64,000 nucleotides of DNA from Hysterangium stoloniferum (GCA_015178975.1 WHVD01000083.1:62001-126000), one strand, 5' to 3'; shown: positions 21,831 through 34,394, counted from the first letter of the stretch. The notes: generated by a model from the sequence alone, not told the origin. A program made the numbers and translations.

Positions 21831-24800
21831 AAAAAGAAACCATGTCTGTCTTCCTCTCCTCCTAATCAAATAACACCCACATTGCATCAGTAAGTTGGTT
21901 TTTTAATCTGGACAGCTCCTCATCCCAGGTACTTTCTCTGAGCGTTGAAAACTATTTTATTGATGCTACACCCATATCAAATAACAATTAACCCTCCTTT
22001 AAACTTATTTGGTAGTATGTATCATATTGTCACCGATACTTTTTATCACATCTATCGGCTTGGATCTGATCTTCGAGGAAGCAAAGGAGCCAGAGATAAT
22101 GTTTAAGAAAACTAAAAACATGAATAACAACAAACGCCGACGAGAGCGGAGCCTTCTCCGAGAGCGGAGAGCCCTTGCTCAGAAGCAAGGGCTGGTTAGG
22201 AAAACTGGTTGTGGCGAGTGACACGATTGTGTCCTAGTTTTCAATTTCCGCCAAATTTCCGCGCAGGGACACCGTGAGAGAAAGACTACCAGAACGGGTG
22301 CGGAACATCCGGTTGGTCGCCCGTTGGGTCAAAGTGCCAAAATCTAGAAATTTTGGATCTTGGGTATATGGGTGTGTAAAGAAGTTTTATGATCGCCTCT
22401 GGTATGACCTGTTTTCTCCGATTTCGGGATCTCGAGGCCGAACCAGGTTAGTACAATTTATTTTCGAAGGCAAGAGCAGACTGGTTTAGAACCACCAAAG
22501 ATCCAACATGTAAGAGGCGCGGCTGCAGTCAAAGTTCATACCACCATTAAATTGCGTGATGTACAAACTGTGGGTAATGATCCAGTTATACTACGGGATC
22601 CCAATATATAATGGGACTTCTGGCGAGTCGGCCTAAATAACATTGACACCAGTATCCCCCAATGTTTCGTCTTCCTACAACCCTCAACGACGAGTGGCCG
22701 TGGCACCGTGAAATAAATCCTCACTACGAAGAAGTGAAGATAGAGACGGAGGCATGGTTCCAGAATTTTGGACCATTTGGCACTAAGATTGAGAAGTAAG
22801 CATTATAGTTAGAGTAAGAGACATCCTCACTGATTACTTATTTCCAGAGCTTTTTACCGTGCCAACCCCAGTTCAGTGGATCTTACGTCGCCCATGAACG
22901 TGACGAATTGCTGACAATCCTGTAGCTCTTGTGATGGCTCTTGTTCTCCCTAGACACTCCAAAGGTGACTATTATTAATACTCTGGTATGAAGTACTCAA
23001 CCTTCATAGAGCACCTCCGGACGGCTTCCGATATGATGACGCTTATGTTGATATATGACGAGTATGCCGACGGCGTAGATTTGACCCTTGCTCGAGAAGT
23101 TGCCGCCATTATCATGGACGCCATCCAGAACCCGAATAAAGCGCGCCCCGTTGGAGAGATAGCCTTAGGTCGTGTGGCACAACAGTGAGTTTTAAAGTCG
23201 GTTTCGACACAGTCACTGACAACAACCGTCGAAGGTTTTGGGGAAGAGGCGTTAAAACCGCAAGTGTCACTGCGCAACGTCGTTTGTTTGAGGCGTTTTC
23301 TCTCTATACAAATGCCGTAACAGAGGAAGCCCGTGATCGAGAAGATCAGAACATTCGCAGTGTCGATGACCACCTCACTATCCGTTTTGGCAGTGCTGCT
23401 ATAGATGGGTGCTTCTGGGCGATCCTATTACCATTGGACTTGCCAGACGAGGTATTTCTTCATCCAGTAGTTGTCGAACTTTCCCGCCTTTCAGGCGAGA
23501 TGTTAATACTGGATAACGTTCGTTACTCGTTACCTCCCGGCATGTTCAGAGAGCTGACATGATGTCTTTGCATCTCTAGGAGATATTTTCCTACAACAAA
23601 GAACAAGCGGAGGAAGAAATCCCTTTGCATAACATGATAACAGTCCTCATGCATCACGACAAATGTTCTGTCGAACAAGCAATGGAAAAGACGGCGGAGA
23701 TGCATCGAGAACGTAGTAGGCAATTTCTTCGGCTGTGGAACGACCTCCCTTTGTGGGATCCCGTAATCGACCCTATTGCAAGGAAATACGTTCAAGGCCT
23801 GGCTGATTGGGAGACGGGAACCTACTATTGGTACTTCGAAGTTGATCGTTACTTCGGACCGAAACGGGAAGAAATATACAAGAATCGGATGGTGACTTGG
23901 TTGCCGAAGTATAATAGTGTGGCAGCCTGAGGAAAATGTTGAATCCCAATGAAATACATATCTTGGTTTCGTGCGTTACTTTTTCATAATTAGAAACTAT
24001 AGCCATGAATCTGTGTTGAGACTGACTTACCCGCATGTGAAGAATGGCAAGTTGACAATTTCTTGGAACAGTCTGAGACAAACATTTAGATCGGGAGTTG
24101 GATGGTTTCTCCCGGCTCACCTTCAAAAAGCTCAATACATTAAGATCGGCAGTTGGATGGCTTTTCCCCGGCTCCTTCGCAAAGGTGGATTTCTCCCCTT
24201 CAACCTGGTTGTCGGGTCGTTTAAAGATGTAGCAGTTGTCGGCCAGAAAAGCTTGCTGAGTCGCACAGGCAGGACCAGAATTCTCCTCGCATCCCATAGT
24301 CTTGCATAAGTTTTGGCGTACCGTTAGACAAGCAGTAGAAACAAATAATAGATCATGCAATGCTCCAGAGTAGGATTTGGCCTATAAAAAACCCGTGAGG
24401 CAAGATTTCCGCTTTGTCAAGGTGTATAATAAAGTGATTTCTGACAGTGGTTGTTGCCTCTCGATAGTGCATGCGCCTGCTAGAACAAAATGGCCATATG
24501 TGAAATGACGACATTTGAGTATTATACTCGATAAATGCACCGGCAAAGAAATGACGGTGGATAACGGTGCAGAATTGGAATCATTGGATGTAAAAACTCG
24601 ACGTCGTAGTTAGCGTTGTTGATGGCATGGCTGTTGTCGAAGTACCCACGACCATGATGTTGCGAGATGGAGAGGCGCAGAACTACTCGAAACTGGCACA
24701 GCACCCACGACCATGGCCAATGTTGAACTTAGCTGAAGACGACTCGATGGTCTGGGTGTCAGCGTTGCTGAATTTGTGCTAGACTGTCGACGAACAAGGC

Positions 24801-25133
24801 GATTATAGTACGGCTTGTTGATAATGCATGAATATCCATTATAATAGCTAATATGGGCGGTACGGTAAAAGGAATGCTTTAAAGTCATTGTGGGGGTCTT
24901 CATGGGAGCGTAGAGATCGTCCGTCTGGCGGTGTTGTCCTCAGGACCAGGTTCGGGAACCATTTCTCTTGCATACCTAATAGAGCCGGTGAGGGTAAGGA
25001 ATAGGTTTAACGTATCGAACCACGTTTTGTAGTTTGCCTGAAACTTATTGGCTTAGTGTTAGAACGCCGATGTCACAGTGGTTCCTTGTTACCCGAATTA
25101 TAAGATAAGAAAATTGATCGTGGGAACGTGAGC
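21828..25133 (+). repeat. Segmental duplication, copy 2 (terpene synthase segment)
   Basis: Second copy of the segment at 7,064-10,411. It begins at CATAAAAAGAAA, immediately after Helitron sequence, and ends at GGGAACGTGAGC. It carries small indels relative to copy 1 but full co-linearity. Confidence 0.9.
22662..23930 (+). CDS. Sesquiterpene synthase, class I (copy 2)
   Basis: Joined exons 22,662-22,795, 22,848-22,870, 22,926-22,964, 23,010-23,184, 23,235-23,517 and 23,580-23,930 again give 334 residues without a stop. Exon lengths equal those of copy 1. Intron 2 is one base longer. Differences include DEYAD for DEYTD, VMALVLP for LMALSLP and a C-terminus YNSVAA for YNSMAP. The N218/S222/E226 metal triad, again as NEIFSYNKE, and the RY pair are kept. 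Both copies look translatable, and the substitutions near the active-site entrance could change the product or be neutral. The role is inferred as cyclisation of farnesyl diphosphate. Confidence 0.88.
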
Positions 25134-26600
25134 GTGTGGTGATGGAGAAGAGCTCGCTATGTGCTTTGGGAAGGTCATGTTGGTTTCATAAGATTGAGAT
25201 GAACTCTCTTCAAGTGTTAATGATACAGGCTCAGTTGAGTGAGCCAAGTATTCTTATCAATGCTCAAAAGCTGTTGAAACAATTGTAGACTGAGATTGTG
25301 AAGCCGACCACTCAGACTTGGCCACGTAGGGCTGGTCAAGTCACCATCAGGTCACATTGTATTTATTTTTAATCCACCGTACTTAGTCGCTAGTAGTAAT
25401 TGGTATTCATTTATGTTATCAGGACTTAAATTTAGTTTAGAAGTCCGCCGTTAACTTGCCGTCGCCACAAATGGGAACAATAGCATTTCAACACCCGGCT
25501 ATAACAGCTCGGATAACTGGACGGTTGATTAATTTGATTCCAAGTATCCGCACAGTGGACTCCAATGCTAACAGAATTGAGCCTTAAAGTATACCCAGAG
25601 CATTCTCAAAGCCGCCCTTTGAAGTGACGAGGCCTTCATAACATCACAGTGCCTTTCCGCCGCCTTCTGTGACATCGCAGTGTACCGCATTTGAAGTCAT
25701 TGTGCGATTCCCTTGTCCTATCATCGTGGTTGACGCTGTGGTCCCAGGTCAGCGCTTGCAAAGACCGGATAACAATGGGGGTCGAGTTGAAATAGAGATA
25801 GCTTATCAACGTCAATCGTGCAACTAAGAAACCCGGATGTTATTGAAGTGCAGATATGGTATATTCGATCACGCACACCCTCGCATTCAGATTGAAGTGA
25901 AGCCGACGACGGTTCGGTCATTGTTTAATGGCACCAAATCGAACCATCGATATCAAGATCTGCCCCTCGGAGGTCACTTGCAGAATCGATCACACGAAAC
26001 TTCTTTGATTGTAGATGATCGATTTTAGACTTTGCTGTGCAAGATATCTCTTCATTAACCGAACGGGCCGTCTTCCCAGGAACTCAGAACAATAAAAGCA
26101 TCAAACTTACACTTTGAGACCGCAAACAGCAGTCTAGCTTCACCCAGTCGATGGAGAACGTAAAATATGGCGAGACGTGCGAAGGGGTGAGCATGAGCGG
26201 CAGGGAATCCGGTTTGCAGTGGTGCAGGCCACAGCTGTGTAGTGCAGTGACACTGCTCACACCAGGCTATTCTGGGGTTTGCTTCTGAAATGCGCGGCAC
26301 GACGATAACGTTCTTTTCGACTCATGGCAGGGTGCAACTTGGTAATTAATGTCCCCATGATCATGTAAAATTACAGCAAATACTATCGGATTGGGAGATG
26401 TAGTGAGATTGTTCAAGAGGCTTGTGGAGTCAGGACCTGTATTTTTGGCGGTGCATTTCTATCTTAGGTTGAGACAATGATCCCAGTGCTTGACACTCTT
26501 CACCCTGCATGCTGGCTCGGTTGAGTAGAATAATGACAAGCTGAGTGAAGTATGACAGATGGAAGTTAGTTTAAATGAAATGAAATGATAATAAGATAAT
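25134..26600. other. Region with no supported gene
   Basis: About 1.5 kb between the duplicated segment and the bHLH promoter. ORFs are short and overlap on both strands without recognisable domains. I see no LTR, no inverted termini and no tandem repeat. It may be old, single-copy intergenic DNA. Confidence 0.4.
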
Positions 26601-26721
26601 GGATGATAGGGACAATGGGGTTCTCTGTCAAGAATAAGCGCTGGCGCGGAACAAAAGGTTGCTCTGCGCGGCGAGCACAATCAAAGACCAGAGATCAATT
26701 AAGGTCTTTTCAGCTGTCATT

Positions 26722-26785
26722 GCAGCCTTTTTTCGCTGTCATTTCTCCTTCTTTTTTCGTTTTTTTTCTTCTGCTTTCCCTATAG
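26722..26785 (+). promoter_or_regulatory. Pyrimidine-rich promoter tract upstream of the bHLH gene
   Basis: A CT-rich tract (CCTTTTTTCGCTG, CTCCTTCTTTTTTCG and so on) ends about 130 bases before the ATG at 26,915. Such tracts commonly precede transcription starts in filamentous fungi. The terminal CTTTCCCTATAG could instead be the acceptor of a 5' UTR intron. Confidence 0.4.
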
Positions 26786-26914
26786 GTCGTCAATTGTGCG
26801 AATACTTTGTAACCTCGCTCACGAAAACCAGCCACGACTTGTTCACGAACACGCCGCAACAGGGACTGTACCGCGAATACCACCTTTTTTTCTTCCACAC
26901 CTTGACTTTTCGAG

Positions 26915-28165
26915 ATGGAGCACGAGCACAACGACCAGGATCTTACAGGGGCATCGTATGGTTTCTTCCATGGGGAGCCTTATGGCACACCGATGCCCTA
27001 CGCCCCAACGAGCCATTTACCCTATCAGGTCGTGCCCAGTACCCAGACGGGTGAGTCTATAAACTTCGAGCAATCGCGATGGAAAGGGTAATTAATGATA
27101 CTTCCCTCTTTCATCCGTAGCGGATATGCTCCAGATGCGCCAGCTCTCGCTGATGCCGCAGCACCATAGCCAAAGCTTCCAGTATCCTCCCTCTCCAACA
27201 CGTACGGCCGCCGCCATGCAGCTGCCGCCATCGCCCTCCCCGGCCGATCCAAATAGCGCTTACGACCATCCTATATCGCCGCCCGTTTCTGGTTCAGATG
27301 CCTCGACCGATAGTCAAACGCCGTACCACACCCATGCTCATTCTTACTCGCGTGAGAGCAGCAGTGGCGCAGGCTCACCGCCGTCTCGGCGGAGTCACCA
27401 GCACCGTTACAATCCGACGAGTGGCCGTCGTGGTCGACGCGGCTCTACCAATGACGAGCATGATCTTTCGGACGATGGCGAACACGACCCGATCAGCCCC
27501 CAGAGCACTGGCGGCCTCTCTGGCCAGGCCCTTGCCGAAACACTGGCGAACAGCAGGAAAGAAGCTACTCGGAAGCAGCGCATCGAAGCCGAACAGCGTC
27601 GCAGAGACGAGCTTCGCGAGGGCTATGCTCGCATGAAGGACGTTCTCCCCATCTCCAATCAGAAAAGCAGCAAGGTGTCTCTTCTTGAACGCGGTGAGTA
27701 GCGTCTAGTCTTTTTTTGACAAACCTTCTACCCCAATGTGCACCGCTCATGTCTCACGCTGGAACAGCCACCAACTACATCTCAACCCTAGACCAAACGA
27801 ACAAGATCCTTCAGGCGCGCGTGCACGCTCTCGAAGCTGAAGTGAGCCGTCTCCGAGAGATGAACGAACGCCTTTCCATCACTGTTGTCCAACACACCGG
27901 CCAGCTGCCGCCCGAGCTCGAACTCGGCCTTACTACCCCACAGCCGCAGTACGACGAAGCCAATGCGCAGGTCGAGGGACGTCCTCTGTCTCCTCCGCCG
28001 GACATTCGGCCACACCCGCAACAGCAGCAGCAGCAGCACCAACAGCAGCCGCTGCAGCACCCAGCACAACCCCAGCCCGATTCTCAGCATGAGCACGCTG
28101 GGATATACACGCACCGGAACGACTCGAGCGCAAACGCTTCGCACGCGTCCGGAAGCGAGTACTGA
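26915..28165 (+). CDS. bHLH-leucine zipper transcription factor
   Basis: Exons 26,915-27,050, 27,121-27,693 and 27,768-28,165 join in frame to 368 residues, with introns of 70 and 74 bp (both GTGAGT donors). The protein is a nuclear DNA-binding regulator. The basic region is about residues 191-207 (KEATRKQRIEAEQRRRDE). E203 and R206/R207 sit where bHLH proteins contact the CANNTG E-box. The helix-loop-helix runs to about 250, then leucines at 251, 258, 265 and 272 form a zipper. The N-terminal half is Ser/Pro/His-rich and disordered, and a glutamine/proline-rich stretch precedes a Ser/Asn-rich C-terminus. The HLH plus adjacent zipper resembles the Myc/Max/USF class; the exact ortholog and targets cannot be named. 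The second intron falls inside helix 2. Confidence 0.92.
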
Positions 28166-30503
28166 CTGCGGAAAGTCCATGCTGGCGTGGCGAGATTGTG
28201 GGGATAGGATGTGGGATAGGAAGGACAGAACATGCAGACGAGGAATGGAAGGAGGATGGTTGTTTCAGTATATTTTCTTGGTGGATAGGCTGTGAAGGAC
28301 GGTGTAGGTGTGTTGTGCTGAGCACGGTGTGCTCATGGGTGCGTCTGCTGGAAATTGCTGGGCCACAATTTTGGACGTACAGACGGATGGATGGACGGGG
28401 AGGACCTTTTCAATTGCGTGCGATTCGACATCGGCCACATAGATTGATGGATGGACAATGATGATGGATAGTGGAAGGTCAGACCAAGCACGGCGCTGGG
28501 ACCACTGGGATTTGTTGCGGACGAAGATGGCGGTGCGATGGCACGACGGGGAGCCTTGAGCTTGAAACTGGTTTTCTCGCTCGGCTTCCGCGGCCTACGC
28601 ACACGCCCTCCCCCCTCTATGCATTCATTCCTTCTTGCTCTCATTCTTGCTTCCCCTCCCCTCCCGCCCCCCCGTCTCGCTTCCCTCGCGCTCCTATGTA
28701 TATTAAACCCCACCCACCCCGCTCCGCTCCTCCCCTCCCTGGGCATGAATTATTACGAAACGCTAACACGAAATTCCCAAAAACAAAAAAAAAACGACTC
28801 AAACGCCGACACACTGTACATGCACCCAAGCAAACCAAGTCAAGTCATCAAGCCCGGATTCGAATGGGGATGGCACTCGCCCGCCGTCCCGTGGTTTACG
28901 TGGAAACAAGGCGGTTCTCAAGTGCTTTTATGTATATCAATATTAGTGATTTTGGACAATCGTGTCGCCCCCGCCACTCAATCCGCTCTCTGCCTGTTTC
29001 AATATTTGTATGTACTTAACAGCCACTTTTTTTTGTTTGAGTCCGTGTTACCGTTTTTTCTTTACACAATCTTTTTTTTCCTCCATTTCTTTTATATATA
29101 TTGTGTCATTGATTTGAAACGTTTGAGCCGTGCAGTGTGATGATTGGATTCGGAGTGTCGGAGTCGGAGTTGGAGTGGGCTGGTTGAAGTGCTTAGTCAA
29201 CCGGTCTTGGCGGGTTAATTTCAGCCGGAGCCTGGATACTCCGATTTCCTTTGTTCTGCATTTAATCAGCCGCGTGTGCAGGGTCTCTATACCGTAAGGG
29301 TCGGGCATGAAATAGTTCTGTGGATGGATATTAAATCATCAATCCTCATTCCGCGGATAGCGGGGCAACAGCGAATCCACAGGTCAAATTGGGAAAAATA
29401 CCGCCGCCGGATCCCTGGGTTGGGATGAGGAAGAGAGTGGATTGGCTCCCTGCTTGCGCCTGGATCCGGTGCCTTGCTGTTCTACAAATAGTGCGTATCA
29501 ACTTGGACAGTGAAGTCCTCAATTAGAGACATGTGTTCAAGGTTAAGCATAGCGAATAAAGCGCCCGATGACATATATATTCCCACAATTCGTCGGCCCA
29601 CTGACCCGTGTGAAAACGCCTAATGGCTTGCAATATATAGGTCAACTTCAGCCTCCGTGTCAGTGGTCTGGTAATATCGTCTTCGTGTTAATATTTGTTG
29701 GAAAGCATCATGGACAACAGTGTCTATTCCTAAAATGACAAAGGGGTGGTCTCCAGAACTTGTGGACACACAGGGATGTAAGGCTGTGTCACCTTGTATA
29801 AATACTAAGAGTCGGTTACTATGTTCCTTAGTCTGTTATACTTATCCATGACTCCCTAATAATATGGGTCTTGAATTCTAACAATATTGAGAGTGTCGTT
29901 TCCAAGTTAATCTGTCGCCATATTTCTCTTTTTAATCCACAACTACTTCCCCTTAACAGTTAGTAACTAACAATTCTTGAATTCTCGCGGACACATTGTA
30001 TATTCATTCGGATTTAATACCCGAGCCGGCATCCACAGCCTAGTTACAGAATTCTCTTCATGATAATAATTCCATTGAAAAAAACTAGAAGTTTCCGGAA
30101 TCGCATGGGATAGCCCTGCCCTATGGCTGCATGGGCTTATCAAGATTTTGTTTGCAATGACACCGTTGTATGTATGTATGTTGTTCAAATACACAAGTGA
30201 TTCTTGGCTTAAGATCTAAAACAGTCTATATTACACTTCTTTTTTCTTCTTTTTTTTCCATGCAAATAATGTGGAGTGGTGATTCCTCTGTTGCTATCTC
30301 ATCTTTTTTTTTCCCTCTTTTTTTCATTGATTTGGGCACTCTTGGGCCATGACTGGGAAATTACTCTTTATCAGTAATTGGTCAGAAAAACCAGGTCCTG
30401 TTGGAATTTAAGCATCATGGTCAACAAATTCTGACTACTTATTGCCAGTGTTGGAGTATATGTATGTGTTAAGATCTAAGGTCTAAAGACAAAGGGGGAG
30501 TGA
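28166..30503. other. bHLH 3' flank and intergenic region without supported gene
   Basis: The first kilobase is GC-rich and then C/T-rich, and may include a 3' UTR. There is a short GGAGTC-type repeat near 29,150-29,180. The rest (29,300-30,500) is AT-richer, with an LTR-like TATAAATA at about 29,798 and TGTTGGAAAGC at 29,696, but no matching end or target duplication. No coding region can be supported. Confidence 0.4.
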
Positions 30504-31020
30504 TGTTGGAGGGCCAATGAGTATTTCATACTTATCTGGGAGGTTTGGTTCTACAAAACAAGTGGAGCTTGGCTTCAACTGATGTGTTGTGCCCTCACAC
30601 AAACTGTTAGGGTGCTCTGGTATTTCAGGTAGAGCAAGTAGTATGATTTGGGACTGAAGACAATACTGGGCTGAATCAAGCAGAAGGCTAAATGCTAAAG
30701 TTCATGGGAATAAGCATCACAGCTGGCTAATGACATCTTCAAGAGTATTAGAAGCAAGCAAAGAGGCTTAAAGACAAAGGAGGCAATCAAAGTTAATATT
30801 TGAATTTAAGAACTATAGCATACATGATATGGTTTTTATATAAAAGTGTAACAGATGATCAGAAGGCTGATCAAGGAAGCAAGAAGTTGTGACAGGTCAA
30901 GGGAAGCAGAAAAGGGAACAAGAATAAAACTAGAACTAAATGTGATGAAACACAAGTATTCTAAAGGTTGTGATAGCAAGGTGCTGCAGGGTTATAGTAA
31001 AATGAGGTTGTGGGAGTCCA
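30504..31020 (-). mobile_element. Degenerate LTR related to families B/D
   Basis: From TGTTGGAGGGCC onward the sequence has a mutated version of the shared motif at 30,560-30,595 (CTTGGCTTCAACTGATGTG). A GGTATTTCAGG and a TATATAAAAG near 30,838 follow, in the order of a minus-strand family D LTR. The purine tract AAAGGGGGAG just before it may be coincidental or part of a second element. No target duplication was found. Confidence 0.45.
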
Positions 31021-31049
31021 AATATTAGGGAACCTAACAACATGCATCA

Positions 31050-31926
31050 ATGGACAACCAACCCTAATTGAGTGGCATAGTGATTTTTAGCAACACAAAG
31101 GATCACAGTCCTCTTGTTAAGTATTCAATAGGATTCAGGTCAGGAGACTGTGCTGGCCATGAGAGAATCCTCAAACCACTGCCTTGGAACCAAGTCTGGG
31201 CCTTCTTGCAGCTATACTTGGGGTCATTATCCTGCTGGAAACTAACATCATCTGCAGATTTACCATAGTAACTGAGTCACTGAGCTGGCTTGCAGATCCT
31301 CCTCCAGAATTTGGATGTAGATATTTCCATCCATCCTTCCATCAATCTTGCATGTGTACCCAACCCTACAGCATGCACCCCTATACAGTACCATCAAAGA
31401 TCCACCAAACTTCAGGGTTCCCTCAACCAGCCTGTCACTCAATCCCTCCCCTGCCTTGTCTCACACCCACTTCCTATTAATGTAATAAAGGGAGGTGGAT
31501 GAAAAGAACTAGAAGTGCAGGAACTCAGACATGGACACAGACACAAACAAGCAAACAAAGTTATTCTAGCACAAACTATAGACCTACAGTGGTATGCAAT
31601 ATTTAGTTAATGTACCAAGTCACTAAATCTAACACTTCCTACCATCTGACCCCAGCCTATTGATCTTTGTCTCATCAGACCATACCACCTTCTTCCAGTC
31701 CTTCACAATCCAATACTGATGTGCCAAAGAAAAGTCTATCCTCTCCTTCCTATGCTTCCTAGAAACAAGAGGCCTTTTCTTCTTTACCACAGGCTTCATC
31801 CCAGCTGCTTTGAGTTGATGATGCACTGTTTGAGGATGGAGTGACTGGTTGGTGATAGTGCAAAGTGCCTTTATTGCATCTACAGCTGTATCAGCCTTTC
31901 CAGAGCTAATAAGGGATTGTGAAACA
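31050..31926 (-). pseudogene. Tc1/mariner transposase fragment fused to copia
   Basis: Minus-strand blocks run from LISSGKADTAVDAIKALCTI through VVWSDETKINRLGSDGRK and LSDRLVEGTLKFGG. They continue through YTCKIDGRMDGNIYI to VSFQQDNDPKYSCKKAQTWF and LSWPAQSPDLNPIE. This covers the second DNA-binding half and the DDE catalytic part. No terminal repeats border it. At 31,927 the frame runs straight from copia sequence (LYYIKGN) into Tc1 sequence (SQSLISSGK). Stops and shifts make it a pseudogene. Confidence 0.8.
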
Positions 31927-32804
31927 CATATGTTCCCCTTGATATAATACAATACATGGGTTAGGGCATTCTAATGCTCTTTCCCTGGGTTTGATGCATA
32001 CTTCAACAAGGTGGATACAGCATAGGATAAATCTGGTCACATGGCAATCTGTGTGTACATAATTGACCCTAATAATTCATGGTCTGCCATGAAACCTCAT
32101 TCCTCTGGTGTTTTGAGTGCCATTGCATATGTAAGGGTGATTCCAGGTGGTAGCAGCATCCCCCATGGATTGCAATCAGCCAGGCTGAATCTGTCCAAGA
32201 CACATTCTGTTAAGGGTGCGTACATGGAGGGTTTCTGGAGAAACCTGCGGGAAAGCCAGTAGGACTTGGCTTCAGCTTATAGGCTGTGCCCTCACAAGAT
32301 CATCTTGTCCAATTTCAAACAGGCAGATGGGAATCCCGGGGAGTCTGGGCGGGGTTCGTGAGGCGAGAGATTGGGGAGTTGAGATAGATAAGTCAGAGGT
32401 TGAGTGATAGATGAGTAAGAGTGGTATGTTTCAAAGAGGAATTTAGAGTGGAAAATATACTAAGATTACTGGGGAGAATCTAAGCTGATTTTATGACTGG
32501 ATTGTATGTACAACATCTGCCAGACTATATAGACTGTGGAATGAATAACATACCAAATCCAGTAATAATGAAAACAAAACTAACAAATATAAAACAAGAT
32601 AAATAAACACCAAACTTGGTGTTAGGAATGGAATGGAATGGAGTGGAGTCCAAATTGTGACAGGTCATAAAACCATAATGGGAATGGAGCAGGAGTGGAG
32701 TCCGAATCGTGACAGGACATTTGACTATAATGGGAATGGGTTAGAGGGCTGATGGGTTTTCCAAGTGGGTCCGGTGACTGATGTGTGGGACGGGGTCAGA
32801 CATA

Positions 32805-34394
32805 CAGTGAGGGACAAAACCCTTCCAATGATTTTTAGTTGTGCAAAGATTCTTGAATAACTCAAGAACCACTATAGATACAGACCTGAAATTTGGTGGT
32901 TGGTTAGGTCTACATGTTATCTATATGCCCTTAAAATATTATGACATAAGCATTAGTATTTCCCATGCTATAAATAAAATAATAATAAAATCACATTGGA
33001 AGGGTTTTGTCCCAGTCACATGATAAACACAAAACCTTATTGATTATCAGCAAATAAGGTTTTGTTTAATCATGTGACTGTCAAAATTAGATATATATAT
33101 AGCTGTTCACTTTTTAGTTCAACAACATCCCCACAACTCAACATTCTACACCATGAAAGCTCTTACTCCTCCTCAGGTTGCTACATTCTCATTTTGCTCA
33201 ATAAGGGCAAGTCTACTTCTCAGATCTCTGCAATCACTGGCAGAGATCTGTTTACTATATCCAGAATTCACTTTACCCATTGCCCATCACTTGCCAAAGC
33301 ACCTGGTGGCCATCCATGCAAGCTTTCTCCCTCAGATATTCATTATTCCCTCTAACAAATCACTTCTCAGAAGGCAGAACATGCCACTGAGGTGACCAAA
33401 ATCCTTCAAAATATGACTGGAGAGTCCATTTCAGTGAAGACTGTTCATAGAGCACTCCAGAAGGCTGGAATGAGGGCTGTGGTGGAGAGAAAAGGCCTTT
33501 ACTCACTAAGAGGCATAGGAAGGCAAGGATGGACTCTGCTCTGGCACACAAGGACTGGACTGTGGATGATTGGAAGAGGGCTGTTTGGTTAGATGAGACA
33601 AAAATCAATTGTTTGGAGTCAGATGGGAGGAAGTAGGTGTGGAAAAAGGGCAGGAGAGGGGCTCAGTGATAGGGTGGCTGAGGGTACAATCAGGTTTGGA
33701 GGAGAAAATCTGATGTTGTGAGGCTGTATGTTGTGGGAAGGACCAGGATATTCCACCAAAATTGATGGAAGAATGGACGCTGACCTTTATGTTAGCATTA
33801 TGGAAGATGAACTTCAAGAAATCATGGAGTATTATGGCAAGAACACAGAGGATGTGGTCTTTCAGCAAGACAATGACCCCAAACACAAGAGCAAAAAGGC
33901 CACCAATTGGTTTAAAGACAATGGATTTGTGGTCATGGTATGGCCACCTCAGTCTGCTGACCTTAATCCAATTGAAAACCTCTGGTATTACCTCAAAAGG
34001 GGGCTGGGTGGCACCAAAGAGTATTCATGAGTTGTGGGAGAGGGTTCAGACAGAGTGGGAGAAGATCCCTGCCTCTACTTGTCAGAACTTGATAGAGAGT
34101 ATGCCTAGAAGGGTTGAGGCTGTTTTGAAGGCCAAGGGAGGCTATACCAAGTACTAGATTGCTTAATTTGTATTTTTTTATACCAGGGACAAAACCCTTC
34201 CAATGTGATTTTATTAGTGTTTTATTTATAGTATGGGAAATACTAATGCTTATGTCATAATATTTTAAGGGCATATAGATAACATATAGACCTAACCAAC
34301 CTCCAAATTTCAGGTCTGTATCTACAGTAGTTCTTGAGTTATTCAAGAATCTTTGCACAACTAAAAATCATTGGAAGGGTTTTGTCCCTCACTG
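32805..34394 (+). mobile_element. Tc1/mariner element 2, complete but degenerate
   Basis: It is bounded by TA at 32,803-32,804 and 34,395-34,396. The ends are inverted repeats of about 205 bp, each starting CAGTGAGGGACAAAACCCTT and closing with an inverted copy of that core (32,993-33,012 and 34,184-34,208). The ends are highly similar, so the insertion is fairly recent, yet the transposase has frameshifts. Confidence 0.92.
33153..34157 (+). pseudogene. Tc1/mariner transposase of element 2
   Basis: The start MKALTPPQVATF is followed after a frame slip by NKGKSTSQISAITGRDLFTI and PGGHPCKLSPSDIHYS (paired helix-turn-helix region). DETKIN carries the first Asp and FQQDNDPKHKSKKATNWF the second. 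PPQSADLNPIENLWYYLKR carries the final acidic residue, and the C-terminus is MPRRVEAVLKAKGGYTKY. Frameshifts near 33,200, 33,500 and 34,015 and a stop near 33,635 inactivate it. It is about 330 codons in all, normal for the family. Confidence 0.85.

Noticed and set aside
22871..22925. An extra T in terpene synthase copy 2 as an inactivating frameshift
   Set aside because: With the GTTCAG donor the extra base lies in intron 2, and both copies then give the same 334-codon frame. A later donor would break copy 2, so this rests on the intron model.
7064..25133. A terpene biosynthetic gene cluster
   Set aside because: No cytochrome P450, reductase, transporter or other tailoring gene is visible; only transposon debris lies between the two synthases.
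27788..28325. Several 110-136 aa ORFs antisense or out of frame to the bHLH gene
   Set aside because: They are shadows of GC-rich coding sequence; the three-exon bHLH model explains the region.
28471..29140. Host gene downstream of the bHLH factor
   Set aside because: The ORFs are open only because of C/T-rich composition, overlap each other in three frames and lack domains or convincing introns.
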